DNA of 64,000 nucleotides from RGIG8597 sp050872545 (GTDB taxonomy: Bacteria; Spirochaetota; GWE2-31-10): assembly GCA_050872545.1 (NCBI GenBank), contig JBNMHA010000001.1, forward strand, positions 1-64,000, given 5' to 3'. The notes beneath the pieces are model-generated. The model was given only the letters and a program-made list of their open reading frames with translations, was not told where the DNA came from and made no database searches. Each line of letters starts with the position of its first letter. Positions within the stretch are counted from its first letter, which is position 1. The translations under genes were made by a program, and so were the position numbers. This document shows positions 25,077 to 34,290 of this stretch, piece by piece.

Positions 25077-26147
25077 TTATTTTATTTCCAAAGTCCAGCC
25101 AAATTCATCTTTGATTTCACCAAGCTGAATTCCGGTGATAGTATCATAAATTTTCTTACTTAATTCCCCGATTCCGCCGTCTTTTACTTGAAGTACCTGA
25201 TCTTCAAAGCGCAAATGACCTACCGGAGAAATAACAGCGGCTGTTCCTGTGCCGAAAACTTCTTCCAATGTTCCGCTCTTTGCAGCTTCAAACAATTCAT
25301 CTACAGAAATTCTGCGTTCTTCTACCGGAACGCCCCAATGCTTGCACAAATTGATAACAGAATCTCTTGTTACGCCCGGCAGAATACTTCCGTTAAGCAC
25401 CGGCGTTACAACAGTTCCGTTAATTTTGAAGAAAATGTTCATTGCACCGACTTCTTCAATATATTTACGCTCTACTCCATCCAGCCATAAAACTTGCGAA
25501 TAACCTTCATCATGCGCTTTTACCTGCGCCTTCAAGCTTGCACAATAATTTGCTCCGGTTTTAGCTTCTCCTAAACCGCCGCGTATTGCACGAACATAAT
25601 CATCTTCTATCCAAATTTTTACAGGATTCAAACCTTCAGGATAATATGCGCCTACCGGTGAAAGAATTATCATAAATAAATAAGTATTTGACGGACGAAC
25701 ACCTAAAAACGGATCTGTCGCAATAATAAACGGTCTTATATACAAAGATGTTCCCGGTTTTGTCGGAATCCAAGCCTTATCGGTTTTTACAACTGCTTCA
25801 ATAGCCTGTATAAAATCTTCTTGTGGAATTTCGGGAATGCAAATTCTTTTGTTTGTATTATTTGCACGTTCTGCATTTTTATCTGGGCGAAACAACAAAA
25901 TTCTGCCGTCTTTTGTTTTATATGCTTTTAAACCTTCAAACATTTCCTGTCCGTAATGAAATACCATCGATGAAGGTGCCAGTTCCAACGGCTGATACGG
26001 AACAATACGAGGATCAAACCAACCTTTGCCTGTTTCATAATTCATAATAAACATGTGGTCTGTAAAAATTGTTCCGAATTTTAAAGGATTATCTTCCCCC
26101 GGAATCTCTTTCGGATTAGTAGTTTTCTCATAACGAATATTCAACAT
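25077..26147 (-). CDS. ilvE: Branched-chain amino acid aminotransferase
   Basis: PLP-dependent class IV transaminase for the last step of Val, Leu and Ile synthesis. At 356 residues it belongs to the longer, BCAT-like group. The Lys of GEAKTGANYCAS corresponds to the Schiff-base Lys, EEVGAMNIFF and GSILPGVTRDSVI follow, and SGTLEEVFGTGTAAVISPVG forms the phosphate-binding end. The start is ATG 26147, five codons into the longest frame, because GGAGG lies just before it. Single gene with its own terminator. Confidence 0.92.
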   Translation of the reverse strand: MLNIRYEKTTNPKEIPGEDNPLKFGTIFTDHMFIMNYETGKGWFDPRIVPYQPLELAPSSMVFHYGQEMFEGLKAYKTKDGRILLFRPDKNAERANNTNKRICIPEIPQEDFIQAIEAVVKTDKAWIPTKPGTSLYIRPFIIATDPFLGVRPSNTYLFMIILSPVGAYYPEGLNPVKIWIEDDYVRAIRGGLGEAKTGANYCASLKAQVKAHDEGYSQVLWLDGVERKYIEEVGAMNIFFKINGTVVTPVLNGSILPGVTRDSVINLCKHWGVPVEERRISVDELFEAAKSGTLEEVFGTGTAAVISPVGHLRFEDQVLQVKDGGIGELSKKIYDTITGIQLGEIKDEFGWTLEIK

Positions 26148-26232
26148 AATGTCCTCCATCTAAATACAATTTACAATAAAGTAAAAACGACGGCATTCTA
26201 TGATTATTTCATATAATTGTAAATGAGAAAAA

Positions 26233-27732
26233 TTATAACCTTCCGTATAATGCTGTTATTTCAGCAAGAAATTCTTCATGTTCCGATGTCAAATCATCCC
26301 ACTTGAATCGCCACTGCCAATTTCCGGAAGCACTTCCCGGCAAGTTCATTCGAGCTTCACTGCCTTTTCCAAGCAAATCCTGCATAGGCGCAACGGCAAT
26401 ATTTGCAGTACTTGCCCAAGCCGCACGAATAAAATCATAATGCAGCATGTCTTTATTTTTTATTCCCAAGTATTTATCTGCCATTTTCTTGTCAATATCT
26501 TTTGCCGCATTATACCAACCGTGAACAGTATCGTTATCATGCGTTCCTGTATAAACAGCACAGTTTTTATCATAAACATGAGGGAAAAACGTTTTGCTGC
26601 TAGCTTCTTCGGAATCAAATGCAAATTGCAAAATTTTCATTCCGGGAAGATTATATTTTTCACGCAGTGCAACAACATCTTCTGTTATCACTCCCAAATC
26701 TTCCGCCAGAATAGGAATATTACCGAAAGTTTTTTGCAGAGCTTCAAAAAGTTCGTTACCCGGAGCCTGCTTCCATTCTCCGTTTATTGCTGTTTCTTCA
26801 CCGTAAGGAACTTGCCAAAATGCACACAACCCACGGAAGTGATCCAAACGCAAAATATCAGCCCAATGCAGATTTGCCTCGATTCTCTTAATCCACCATT
26901 TAAAACCGTTCGATTTCATATAATCCCAGCGGTAAATAGGATTGCCCCACAGCTGTCCGGTCGCCGAAAAATAATCAGGCGGAACACCGGCTACTTTCTG
27001 CGACAGACCGGTTTTATCATCCAGTAAAAACAATTCGGGAGAAGCCCAAGCATCACTGGAATCAGCAGCGATATATAAAGGAATATCACCAATAATCTGG
27101 ATAAAATTGCGGTTTGCATACGCTTTTAGTTCCAGCCATTGTTCTGAAAATATATACTGCAAAAACTGATAAAACATAATTTCATCGGCAAGTTCTTTTT
27201 TATAATGTTCCAATGCATCATGTTTACGCAGTCGAATATCCTCATCCCAAGTAAACCAAGCTTTTCCGCCGAATTTATCCTTTAAACTCATAAACAGCGC
27301 ATAGTCATCAAGCCAATCTTTATTCTTGAAAATAAAGTTCTGAAACTTCGCATTCTCACGAACTTTTTTTTCACACTTAAATCTTTCAAATGCCTTCTTG
27401 AGAATAGGAAACTTCCATTTAATTACTTTGCCGTAATCAACTTTTTCAGAAGTAAAAGAATGTTCTTCAATATCATTCATTGTTAAAAAACCGCGCAGTA
27501 CAAGGCATTCCAAATCTATCAGCAGCGGATTACCGGCAAAAGCGGAAAAACATTGATAAGGCGAATCACCGTATCCGGTATGACCAAGCGGACATACCTG
27601 CCACAAAGACTGCCTAGACACAATCAAAAAATCTACAAATCTGTACGCTTCACGTCCTAAAGTTCCGATACCGTATTTACCCGGCAGTGATGTAGGATGG
27701 AGTAAAATTCCGCTTTTGCGTTTTTCATTCAT
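26233..27732 (-). CDS. malQ: 4-alpha-glucanotransferase (amylomaltase)
   Basis: GH77 enzyme that rearranges malto-oligosaccharides and glycogen breakdown products in the cytoplasm. It starts SGILLHPTSLPGKYGIGTLG, has the nucleophile Asp in DILRLDHFRG and the acid Glu in LAEDLG, and carries YTGTHDNDTVHGW; 499 residues is the usual size. ATG 27732 is chosen because CGGAGGC precedes it; an upstream ATG at 27780 overlaps the previous gene and has no site. It follows the acyltransferase gene by 22 bp. Confidence 0.93.
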   Translation of the reverse strand: MNEKRKSGILLHPTSLPGKYGIGTLGREAYRFVDFLIVSRQSLWQVCPLGHTGYGDSPYQCFSAFAGNPLLIDLECLVLRGFLTMNDIEEHSFTSEKVDYGKVIKWKFPILKKAFERFKCEKKVRENAKFQNFIFKNKDWLDDYALFMSLKDKFGGKAWFTWDEDIRLRKHDALEHYKKELADEIMFYQFLQYIFSEQWLELKAYANRNFIQIIGDIPLYIAADSSDAWASPELFLLDDKTGLSQKVAGVPPDYFSATGQLWGNPIYRWDYMKSNGFKWWIKRIEANLHWADILRLDHFRGLCAFWQVPYGEETAINGEWKQAPGNELFEALQKTFGNIPILAEDLGVITEDVVALREKYNLPGMKILQFAFDSEEASSKTFFPHVYDKNCAVYTGTHDNDTVHGWYNAAKDIDKKMADKYLGIKNKDMLHYDFIRAAWASTANIAVAPMQDLLGKGSEARMNLPGSASGNWQWRFKWDDLTSEHEEFLAEITALYGRL

Positions 27733-27754
27733 CGGTAAGCCTCCGCACTTCGTA

Positions 27755-28660
27755 TTATAAATATGATTTTCTGTACTCATCAGCCGCAGTATGAAGCTGT
27801 TTTATTCTATTCATAACTTCATCAACCTGACATTGACGACTTTCCTCTTTTCCTTCTACATTAGGATTTGCGGCTGCAACTTCGGCAATAAATGATTTTG
27901 TATCAGTTACTTCTCCAAAGTTGAAAACCATAACATCCTGAAGGAAAGATTCACGCGTCATATCTTCATGTTCCTTAGGCGGCATATTGTTTCCGTTAAT
28001 CGAACAGCAGCAAATATAATCAAAAATATTCAGATATGCCATAGTTTCTTTCATTCCCTTGCCGCTTGACGGATCCCACTCTCTGTAGCGTGTTCCTGCC
28101 GGATAAAGAACAAAAATATTGCCTTTGTTTTTTAACTCCATAATTTTTCGAGTTGCACGCATGTTTATTTTTTTTGCCAGTTCATATTCTTCTTTTTTAC
28201 TGTCATCATGTGCAATTTTATTCATTCCGCGAATCGGGTAAATAACAATTCTTGTAAACATTTCAGTATAAAGCTTAACCAGCGGAGTCTGATTCAATTT
28301 CACTCCGGCAACAAAAACAAGCTTGTCGAACAACTTCGCAACTTCTTCATCACCGCAGTCTTCAAAGCGTGTAAACATACTCGGAACATCCATATTGGAA
28401 AGGTGCTCCGACAATATCAAGCAGGATTTGCCTGATTCTGCAAGCTGTCCGAGTTTTCTTATATTCTCCATTCCTAAAATAGTACTGCCCGGCAAATGAC
28501 CTAAGCGCATAATTTCAAGCAGCATAGGACGATTCTTTGTATATGCCTGTTGATAAATATTTTCCGGTGTAATTACCGTATCTTCATTCATTTTTGAGTT
28601 CTGCATCATTTTCTTTGCATAATCAAAAAATTCTTTTGTCTTTTCCCTGCTTTCACTCAT
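27755..28660 (-). CDS. PlsC-like acyltransferase
   Basis: About 301 residues. The HX4D motif is in SEHLSNMD, followed by an IVIYPIRG-like stretch and the substrate-binding motif YPAGTR (variant of FPEGTR). This is the glycerolphosphate/lysophosphatidate acyltransferase fold. No membrane anchor is obvious, and the enzyme is longer than typical PlsC, so the acyl acceptor is uncertain. ATG 28660 is eight bases from GGAGG; ATG 28666 is only two bases from it. It overlaps the rsmD stop. Confidence 0.72.
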   Translation of the reverse strand: MSESREKTKEFFDYAKKMMQNSKMNEDTVITPENIYQQAYTKNRPMLLEIMRLGHLPGSTILGMENIRKLGQLAESGKSCLILSEHLSNMDVPSMFTRFEDCGDEEVAKLFDKLVFVAGVKLNQTPLVKLYTEMFTRIVIYPIRGMNKIAHDDSKKEEYELAKKINMRATRKIMELKNKGNIFVLYPAGTRYREWDPSSGKGMKETMAYLNIFDYICCCSINGNNMPPKEHEDMTRESFLQDVMVFNFGEVTDTKSFIAEVAAANPNVEGKEESRQCQVDEVMNRIKQLHTAADEYRKSYL

Positions 28661-29288
28661 TTTCATTTCCTCCCATATTATCTTCTATATTATTTTCCCA
28701 TTGATAAAAAACCAATACATTAATTCCGTAACGGCGATAATCAGTCTGAACCAATTTTCCTATTTGGCTATCAAATGAATCCGTGTACTTTGCATGAATT
28801 ACAATTATTCCGTTGTCTTTTAGCAGCTCTTTCTGCTCCAACAGTTCCAAAAGCGACTGCTTATCTTCCATTTTGAACGGAGGATCAAGCATTATGAAAT
28901 CGTACTTTTTCACACAGCGACGAATATAAGCAAATGCATCCGAAATTATCGGGTTAATTTTTCCGGTAAGCCCCAATCTGTCAATATTACCGTTCAAGAC
29001 AACCTTTTTACCATAGTCGCCTTCTACTACATCTGCGGATTTCACCATTCCTCGTGAATATCCTTCAATAGAAATTGATGCCGAACCTGAAAAAAGATCA
29101 AGCATTTCCATATCTTTGCGCCCAAACATGATATTGAACAACGCCTGTTTGCACATCGAAGTCATCGGGCGAATTTCTCCCGGTGGGCAGTCCAGCTTTC
29201 TTCCTTTTAATGTTCCTGAGGCAACACGAATGGATAACTTTTTTATATTGTTGTTTCGAGGATTCCTTTTTGTTCCGCCTTTCTGCAT
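28653..29288 (-). CDS. rsmD: 16S rRNA (guanine966-N2)-methyltransferase
   Basis: SAM-dependent methyltransferase of the 30S subunit. 211 residues with RVASGTLKGRKLDCP, RPMTSMCKQALFNI, the SAM motif LDLFSGSASISIE and the catalytic motif LDPPF. A short basic N-terminal extension (KRNPRNNNIKK) precedes the core. It starts four bases after the hom stop with AGGATAAG upstream and overlaps the acyltransferase gene, so hom, rsmD, the acyltransferase and malQ form one transcript. Confidence 0.88.
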   Translation of the reverse strand: MQKGGTKRNPRNNNIKKLSIRVASGTLKGRKLDCPPGEIRPMTSMCKQALFNIMFGRKDMEMLDLFSGSASISIEGYSRGMVKSADVVEGDYGKKVVLNGNIDRLGLTGKINPIISDAFAYIRRCVKKYDFIMLDPPFKMEDKQSLLELLEQKELLKDNGIIVIHAKYTDSFDSQIGKLVQTDYRRYGINVLVFYQWENNIEDNMGGNENE

Positions 29289-29291
29289 AAC

Positions 29292-30614
29292 TTATCCTAA
29301 TATCGGAATAATTTTTGGGTCAACTTTGAGGATTTTTGCATCCTGCTGCCTAATCTTTTCAATTGCACGCTGAATTTGAACAAAAGTACAAGGCATTGTA
29401 GCAACGGAGAAAATTGCTGTCTCGCCGGAAGTTCTTACATTGTGGCTTACAGTTTCAATGTTAATATTTTCACTGCCGATTGCCGTCGTGATTATTCCGG
29501 TAATTCCCGGAATATCTTCCGTATCAAATGTAATGTTGTAAGCAATTTTCATTTCATCAAATGAAAGGAACTTCAAATTTTGTGTCGGATAACTGCGTAG
29601 ACTTGCAGTTCCGTAACGAGCAATAAACACAATATCGGAAACGATCGCACTTCCTGTTTCCGTAGAACCGGCACCTTGTCCAATCAAAATATTTTCATAA
29701 GAATATTTTCCGGTAACTTTTACCGCGTTTGTCGCATTGTTAATTTCCGACAAGAAATTTTCATCACGCACCATCATCGGGCGCACAGTCGCATAAACGC
29801 CGTCATTCTCTTTCTTTGCAAAACAAATTAGTTTTATCACCGCTCCGATTTCTTTCGCAAATGCAGTATCTTCCGCTGTAATCGTGTCAATTCCTAAAAT
29901 CGGCAGTTCATCCACGCCGACATCCAGCCCATAAATAATTTTAAGCAACAAAATCAACTTGTGACCGGCATCATGACCGTTAATATCAAGAGTCGGATCT
30001 GCTTCCGCATAACCTTTTTCCTGCGCACTTTTTAACGCATCTGCAAAACTTTTGCCCTCATTTGCCATTTTTGAAAGAATGTAATTACTTGTTCCATTCA
30101 TAATTCCCTGAACACATGTAATTTCATCTCCGGTAAAGCATTCATTCACGCCTTTTATTATAGGAATTGCGCCACAAACAGCCGCTTCAAAACCTATAGT
30201 TCTGTTGTTTTGAAACGCAGTATCGATAATGGTTTTACTGTATTTTGCGAGCAAAGCTTTATTTGCTGTAACAAGATGTTTTCCTGAGTTCAAAACGCCT
30301 TTTACCGTATTAAGCAGATTTTCTGATGAACCGCCAATAGTTTCCACTACTAAATCAATCGAATCATCATCAAGAATTGCCTGCGTAAACTTAGGCATAT
30401 CGTCTTTAGTCAATTCTTTTCCTTCTCCGCAGAATAATTCGATAGGAATTCCATGACGTTCAGATGATTTTTTAGGAAATAAATCGAGGATTTTAGCTAT
30501 CTCAATTTGTTTTCCGCTTTTTATTGCTAATGACTGTGCTTGTTCTAATATGATTTTGGCAACTCCGCCACCGACTGTTCCACAGCCGAGAATTGCTACT
30601 CTGAATTTCTCCAT
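29292..30614 (-). CDS. hom: Homoserine dehydrogenase
   Basis: NAD(P)-dependent reduction of aspartate semialdehyde to homoserine, on the way to Thr and Met. The Rossmann motif LGCGTVGGGVA is at residues 9-19; the catalytic region has IMNGTSNYILSKM and GYAEADPTLDINGHDAGHKL. The last ~80 residues (IPGITGIITTAIGSENINIETV) are an ACT domain, suggesting threonine feedback control. First gene of a four-gene minus operon, divergent from purA. Confidence 0.93.
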   Translation of the reverse strand: MEKFRVAILGCGTVGGGVAKIILEQAQSLAIKSGKQIEIAKILDLFPKKSSERHGIPIELFCGEGKELTKDDMPKFTQAILDDDSIDLVVETIGGSSENLLNTVKGVLNSGKHLVTANKALLAKYSKTIIDTAFQNNRTIGFEAAVCGAIPIIKGVNECFTGDEITCVQGIMNGTSNYILSKMANEGKSFADALKSAQEKGYAEADPTLDINGHDAGHKLILLLKIIYGLDVGVDELPILGIDTITAEDTAFAKEIGAVIKLICFAKKENDGVYATVRPMMVRDENFLSEINNATNAVKVTGKYSYENILIGQGAGSTETGSAIVSDIVFIARYGTASLRSYPTQNLKFLSFDEMKIAYNITFDTEDIPGITGIITTAIGSENINIETVSHNVRTSGETAIFSVATMPCTFVQIQRAIEKIRQQDAKILKVDPKIIPILG

Positions 30615-30935
30615 TTATATCTCCCAAATGTTAATTATTAGGTTCAATTTCGAGTTTTGGTAAAAACTGTCATTCCTATGCAGCGGCACGACAGTGACAT
30701 AAAAAATACTCCCCGACATTCGACCTATTAGCTTATTAAAATTTCCACAGTTATAATTGATGAGTGTAAAATTGTCAAATCTTGCCATTTTGTCGGTTTT
30801 TCACTGGATTAATCGGTAAAAATCCGATACAATCACCCGGCTTAAAAAAATGTTACAAAAAAACAATTGTTTCAATCAGCAAATTTTGCCGATTCGCACA
30901 ATCAATACTTTTAACAGTTGTTTAATGGAGGAAAA
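30615..30935. promoter_or_regulatory. Divergent hom/purA intergenic region
   Basis: This 320-bp AT-rich gap must hold the promoters of both hom and purA. A 12-bp palindrome, AAACAATTGTTT, at about 30862-30873 is a possible operator before purA. I cannot place convincing -35/-10 pairs and see no open frame or RNA gene. Confidence 0.3.
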
Positions 30936-32207
30936 ATGGGTGTCACTGCAATTTGCGGAATAAACTGGGGAGATGAAGGAAAAGGCAGAATGGTCGACTA
31001 TTTTGCCGAGACTGCGGATTATATTGTTCGCTTTCAAGGTGGAAATAACGCCGGTCATACCGTTATGAATCAATTCGGAAAATTTGCGCTGCACTTGCTT
31101 CCATCCGGAATTTTCAATAAAAAAGCAATGAACATTATCGGCAACGGTGCCGTTGTAAATCCGCAGGCTTTATATGAAGAAATACAAACTATTGAGAAAT
31201 CAGTAGGTAAAATTTCAAATCTGCTTGTTTCAGAACGCGCTCATGTTATTTTTCCGTATCATATACTTTTTGATGAACTGGAAGAAGAACGCTTAAAAGA
31301 TAAAAAATTCGGCTCAACAAAACGTGGAATCGCACCTGTCTACAGTGATAAATATCTTAAAACCGGTATTTTAATGTCTGATTTATTAAACCGTGATTAC
31401 TTGGCGCAGCGAGTAAGAAATAATCTGGAATACAAAAATATTATAGTACAAAGTGTCTACAACAGACCGGCAATCAATGCTGATGAAATGATTGAATGGG
31501 GCTGGAATTACGGTCAGAAATTGAAAGAATATATTGCAAATACCGTAACACCGATTCACAAAGCAATCAAAGAAGATAAAAAAATACTTTTAGAAGGTCA
31601 GTTAGGCGCTCTGCGTGATATTGAATTCGGGATTTATCCTTACACTACATCGTCATCACCTATTCCCGGATATGCCGGAGCCGGTGCCGCAGTGCCACCG
31701 TACGAAATCAAACGTGTTACCGGAGTAATGAAAGCGTATTCCACATGTGTCGGAGAAGGTCCGTTTGTTACCGAACTTTTTGATGAAACAGCAGATGAAA
31801 TCAGAACAAAAGGTCATGAATTCGGAGCTTCTACAGGTCGTGCAAGAAGAATCGGCTGGTTCGACGGTGTTGCTTCCCGTTATGGATGCGACATTACAGG
31901 AGCAACCGAGTTGGCACTTACGCTACTTGACGTCTTGACCGGTCAAAAAGAATTAAAAATATGCGATGGATACGAAGTTGACGGAAAAACAATAACTGAT
32001 TTTCCTACAACCGAAAAATTATACAATGCAAAACCACATTACATTACATTGCCCGGCTGGGAAGAAGACATTACAGCAATCCGAGAGTACGATAAACTTC
32101 CGCTTAATGCACAAAAATACATAAAGAAAATAGAAGAAATTGTTAATGTAAGAATTAAATACATTTCAGTCGGTCCGGAAAGGGAGCAGCTGATTAAAAA
32201 AGATTAA
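30936..32207 (+). CDS. purA: Adenylosuccinate synthase
   Basis: GTP-dependent conversion of IMP to adenylosuccinate. 423 residues from ATG 30936, with GGAGG at 30927-30931; the longer frame uses a TTG that contains this site. Signature motifs: GINWGDEGKGR near the N-terminus, NNAGHTV, SSSPIPGYAGAGA and the IMP/Asp loop GASTGRARRIGWFDG. Single gene with a terminator placed inside the end of the convergent gene. Confidence 0.95.
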   Translation: MGVTAICGINWGDEGKGRMVDYFAETADYIVRFQGGNNAGHTVMNQFGKFALHLLPSGIFNKKAMNIIGNGAVVNPQALYEEIQTIEKSVGKISNLLVSERAHVIFPYHILFDELEEERLKDKKFGSTKRGIAPVYSDKYLKTGILMSDLLNRDYLAQRVRNNLEYKNIIVQSVYNRPAINADEMIEWGWNYGQKLKEYIANTVTPIHKAIKEDKKILLEGQLGALRDIEFGIYPYTTSSSPIPGYAGAGAAVPPYEIKRVTGVMKAYSTCVGEGPFVTELFDETADEIRTKGHEFGASTGRARRIGWFDGVASRYGCDITGATELALTLLDVLTGQKELKICDGYEVDGKTITDFPTTEKLYNAKPHYITLPGWEEDITAIREYDKLPLNAQKYIKKIEEIVNVRIKYISVGPEREQLIKKD

Positions 32208-33348
32208 ATCCGTAAAACGTGATTTCATAAAAAGGGGAAGTCGAAACATATTTGATTTCCCTTTTTTCATTGGAACTGTCAGCATTTCGGTACGTCAGTC
32301 TTATTCTGTATAAATACTTTTTGTTGAATTTGATTTTGTCCGACCGCAGTTTTTCTCTCTGCAAATTTTGAAACAAAGTTTTCTTTGCACAACTTCTTAC
32401 CGGTTCCGAAAATACATAATCGGCAACAAGTTCTTCTTTATTATTTCTTTCATACAGCAGAATTTCCATTTCTGTTAAATATGACAAATCCTGTAATTCC
32501 CATTCAATCGTATTCAAATCCTCCGACAAAACCGTTACTGTCGGTGCACCGTAATTCGGTCCATTTTCATTGCCATAAATATCTTTTAGGAAATAAATAT
32601 CTTGAATAATGCCACTCTTCCCAAAAAAGAATTGGATATGATATTCGCCGCATTCGATATAATCACTGTGTGTTGAGTCTTTAATATTTGAAATTGCTTT
32701 ATATACATTATCATCAAACACATCAGGCTTTATATCCCAATAGAAATCTTTTGAAGGCGGAATTATACGCACTTTTTCAAGAACAACATCATCAGTCGTT
32801 TCTGCATAACAAGAAAACATAAGCGAAACATTTCGTGCATTGTTGGTAAAATCCGAATTAATTGACTGAATATCAAAAGCCAAATCTTTAGGATAATATA
32901 TATTTCTGCATTCACCTTCAAAAGTTTCCAGCACTTCGTTATCTTTGTTCTTACATGCAATCTTAAATTTTATGCAGTCATAGTTAAAATAGCTTGTAAC
33001 CGAAATGCTTTCTGAAAAAGTTGATTGAAGTTTATTTTCGCCGATTTTACCGTCAGCAAGAAGAATATCATCCATATCGAACAACTGATATTCAAGAAAT
33101 ACCTTTTCTTTATGAAAAGAAACAATAAAAGAAAAGGTATATTCTACAGAATAAAATTCTGAATTATTTTTTTTTTCTGCATTTGTTACAGAAAGAGACG
33201 ACTTGAATTCTGTAAGCTTTTCTTTCGGCAGCTCTACATCCGAAAGGTTCTGCTCTTTTTTAATCTTTTCTTCTCTCACTTCCGCTTTATTCAGACAGGA
33301 AAAAAGCAGAAGTGGAAAAATTAAGAGTAAAAAGTTGCAATATTTCAT
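32194..33348 (-). CDS. Lipoprotein translationally coupled to cheY
   Basis: 384 residues, unknown function. The lipobox is LLFSC (Cys18), followed by a Lys/Glu-rich linker. The rest is beta-rich, with no motif I recognise; paired tracts such as VTVLSEDLNTIEWELQDLSYL suggest Ig-like or fibronectin-like folds. Its ATG overlaps the cheY stop (ATGA at 33345-33348), so it is the last gene of the chemotaxis operon. A role in motility or sensing at the envelope is inferred only from this. Confidence 0.75.
   Translation of the reverse strand: MKYCNFLLLIFPLLLFSCLNKAEVREEKIKKEQNLSDVELPKEKLTEFKSSLSVTNAEKKNNSEFYSVEYTFSFIVSFHKEKVFLEYQLFDMDDILLADGKIGENKLQSTFSESISVTSYFNYDCIKFKIACKNKDNEVLETFEGECRNIYYPKDLAFDIQSINSDFTNNARNVSLMFSCYAETTDDVVLEKVRIIPPSKDFYWDIKPDVFDDNVYKAISNIKDSTHSDYIECGEYHIQFFFGKSGIIQDIYFLKDIYGNENGPNYGAPTVTVLSEDLNTIEWELQDLSYLTEMEILLYERNNKEELVADYVFSEPVRSCAKKTLFQNLQREKLRSDKIKFNKKYLYRIRLTYRNADSSNEKREIKYVSTSPFYEITFYGFNLF
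32231..32267 (+). terminator. purA terminator, inside the 3' end of the convergent lipoprotein gene
   Basis: GGGAAGTC (32235-32242) pairs with GATTTCCC (32254-32261), one G-T pair, and six T residues follow at 32262-32267. The stops of purA and the 32194-33348 gene overlap by 14 bp, so the hairpin must be coding on the other strand. Confidence 0.65.
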
Positions 33349-33782
33349 TTTCTTACAACACTTGCAAGACGTTCCAAAACTTTTACTCGATCTAAAGGTT
33401 TGATAATGAAATTTTTTGCGCCCAAAAGAAGTGCCTTTTTTACTAATTCTTCTTTACCCAATGCACTGATCATAACTACTCTTGCATTTTTATCAAATTT
33501 CATAATTTGTTCCAATGCGGTAATTCCATCCATTTTAGGCATTGTTATATCCATTGTTACAAGGTCAATATTCGGATAATGTTCCTTATATTTCGCTATA
33601 GCCTCTTCTCCGTCGCCGGCAGAATCTACAACCTCATAATCTTGAGACAAAAGAATTTGCTGCAGCTGTTTTTTTACAAATATAGAATCATCAACCAATA
33701 ATACTCGATATTTAGAGCCATCATCTTTCAACCCATCCGGGACTTTTGCATTAATCGTAGGAAAATCTGATGTGGATTTCAT
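33345..33782 (-). CDS. cheY: Chemotaxis response regulator
   Basis: Single receiver domain, 145 residues with a ~24-residue N-terminal extension. Acidic pair Asp31-Asp32, phospho-acceptor Asp78 in TMDITMP, switch Ser106 in MISALG and Lys128 in IIKPLD are all present. Takes phosphate from CheA and acts on the flagellar switch. It follows cheX by 16 bp with AAGGAATG as ribosome site. Confidence 0.93.
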   Translation of the reverse strand: MKSTSDFPTINAKVPDGLKDDGSKYRVLLVDDSIFVKKQLQQILLSQDYEVVDSAGDGEEAIAKYKEHYPNIDLVTMDITMPKMDGITALEQIMKFDKNARVVMISALGKEELVKKALLLGAKNFIIKPLDRVKVLERLASVVRK

Positions 33783-33798
33783 AATACTTCATTCCTTT

Positions 33799-34269
33799 TT
33801 ATTTATAAATATTTTCTTTGATTGCTACATTTATACAAAGATTGCCTTCTTCCAATTCCAATGGAACAACCAACGCTTCTATTTTATTATCTGTCAAACG
33901 TAAATTATCACCAACAAACAAAGCCGGTGGAGTTAAATCAAATTTAAATCCAAGTTCATGGAGTTTTGTAACTGCATTTCCAGTAATCATATTTCCAAGC
34001 TCTGTCAATGTTGCAGATACTAATTCATCCAAACTGTCTAAACGTTCTCCATTCATTGATGATGCTACATTCAACGCAGTTTCTTCTGACATATCCAAAA
34101 CTACACGACCTGAAACCTGACCTGCAAGACCTACAATAATAGCAACACCTTGAATATTGTTAATACTTGTAGATAGCTTTGGAGTTCCTCTTTTTACATT
34201 TTCTGAAACTGTCGATTTTAACACCGACATAGCAGATTCTACGAATGGATTGATATACTCAACTCTCAT
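33799..34269 (-). CDS. cheX: CheY-P phosphatase CheX
   Basis: 156 residues of the CheC/CheX/FliY phosphatase fold. The ExxN active-site motif is visible as ELGN within SATLTELGNMITG, and GLAGQVSGRVVLDMS fits the strand region. Spirochaetes use CheX in place of CheZ to dephosphorylate CheY. Located between the CheW-CheR fusion gene (21 bp) and cheY (16 bp). Confidence 0.9.
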   Translation of the reverse strand: MRVEYINPFVESAMSVLKSTVSENVKRGTPKLSTSINNIQGVAIIVGLAGQVSGRVVLDMSEETALNVASSMNGERLDSLDELVSATLTELGNMITGNAVTKLHELGFKFDLTPPALFVGDNLRLTDNKIEALVVPLELEEGNLCINVAIKENIYK

Positions 34270-34290
34270 TTTGTTTTCTCCCCATAAAAT

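Noticed and set aside
30862..30873. PurR-type operator before purA
   Set aside because: The palindrome AAACAATTGTTT does not match a known purine operator and no second copy is present before purL.
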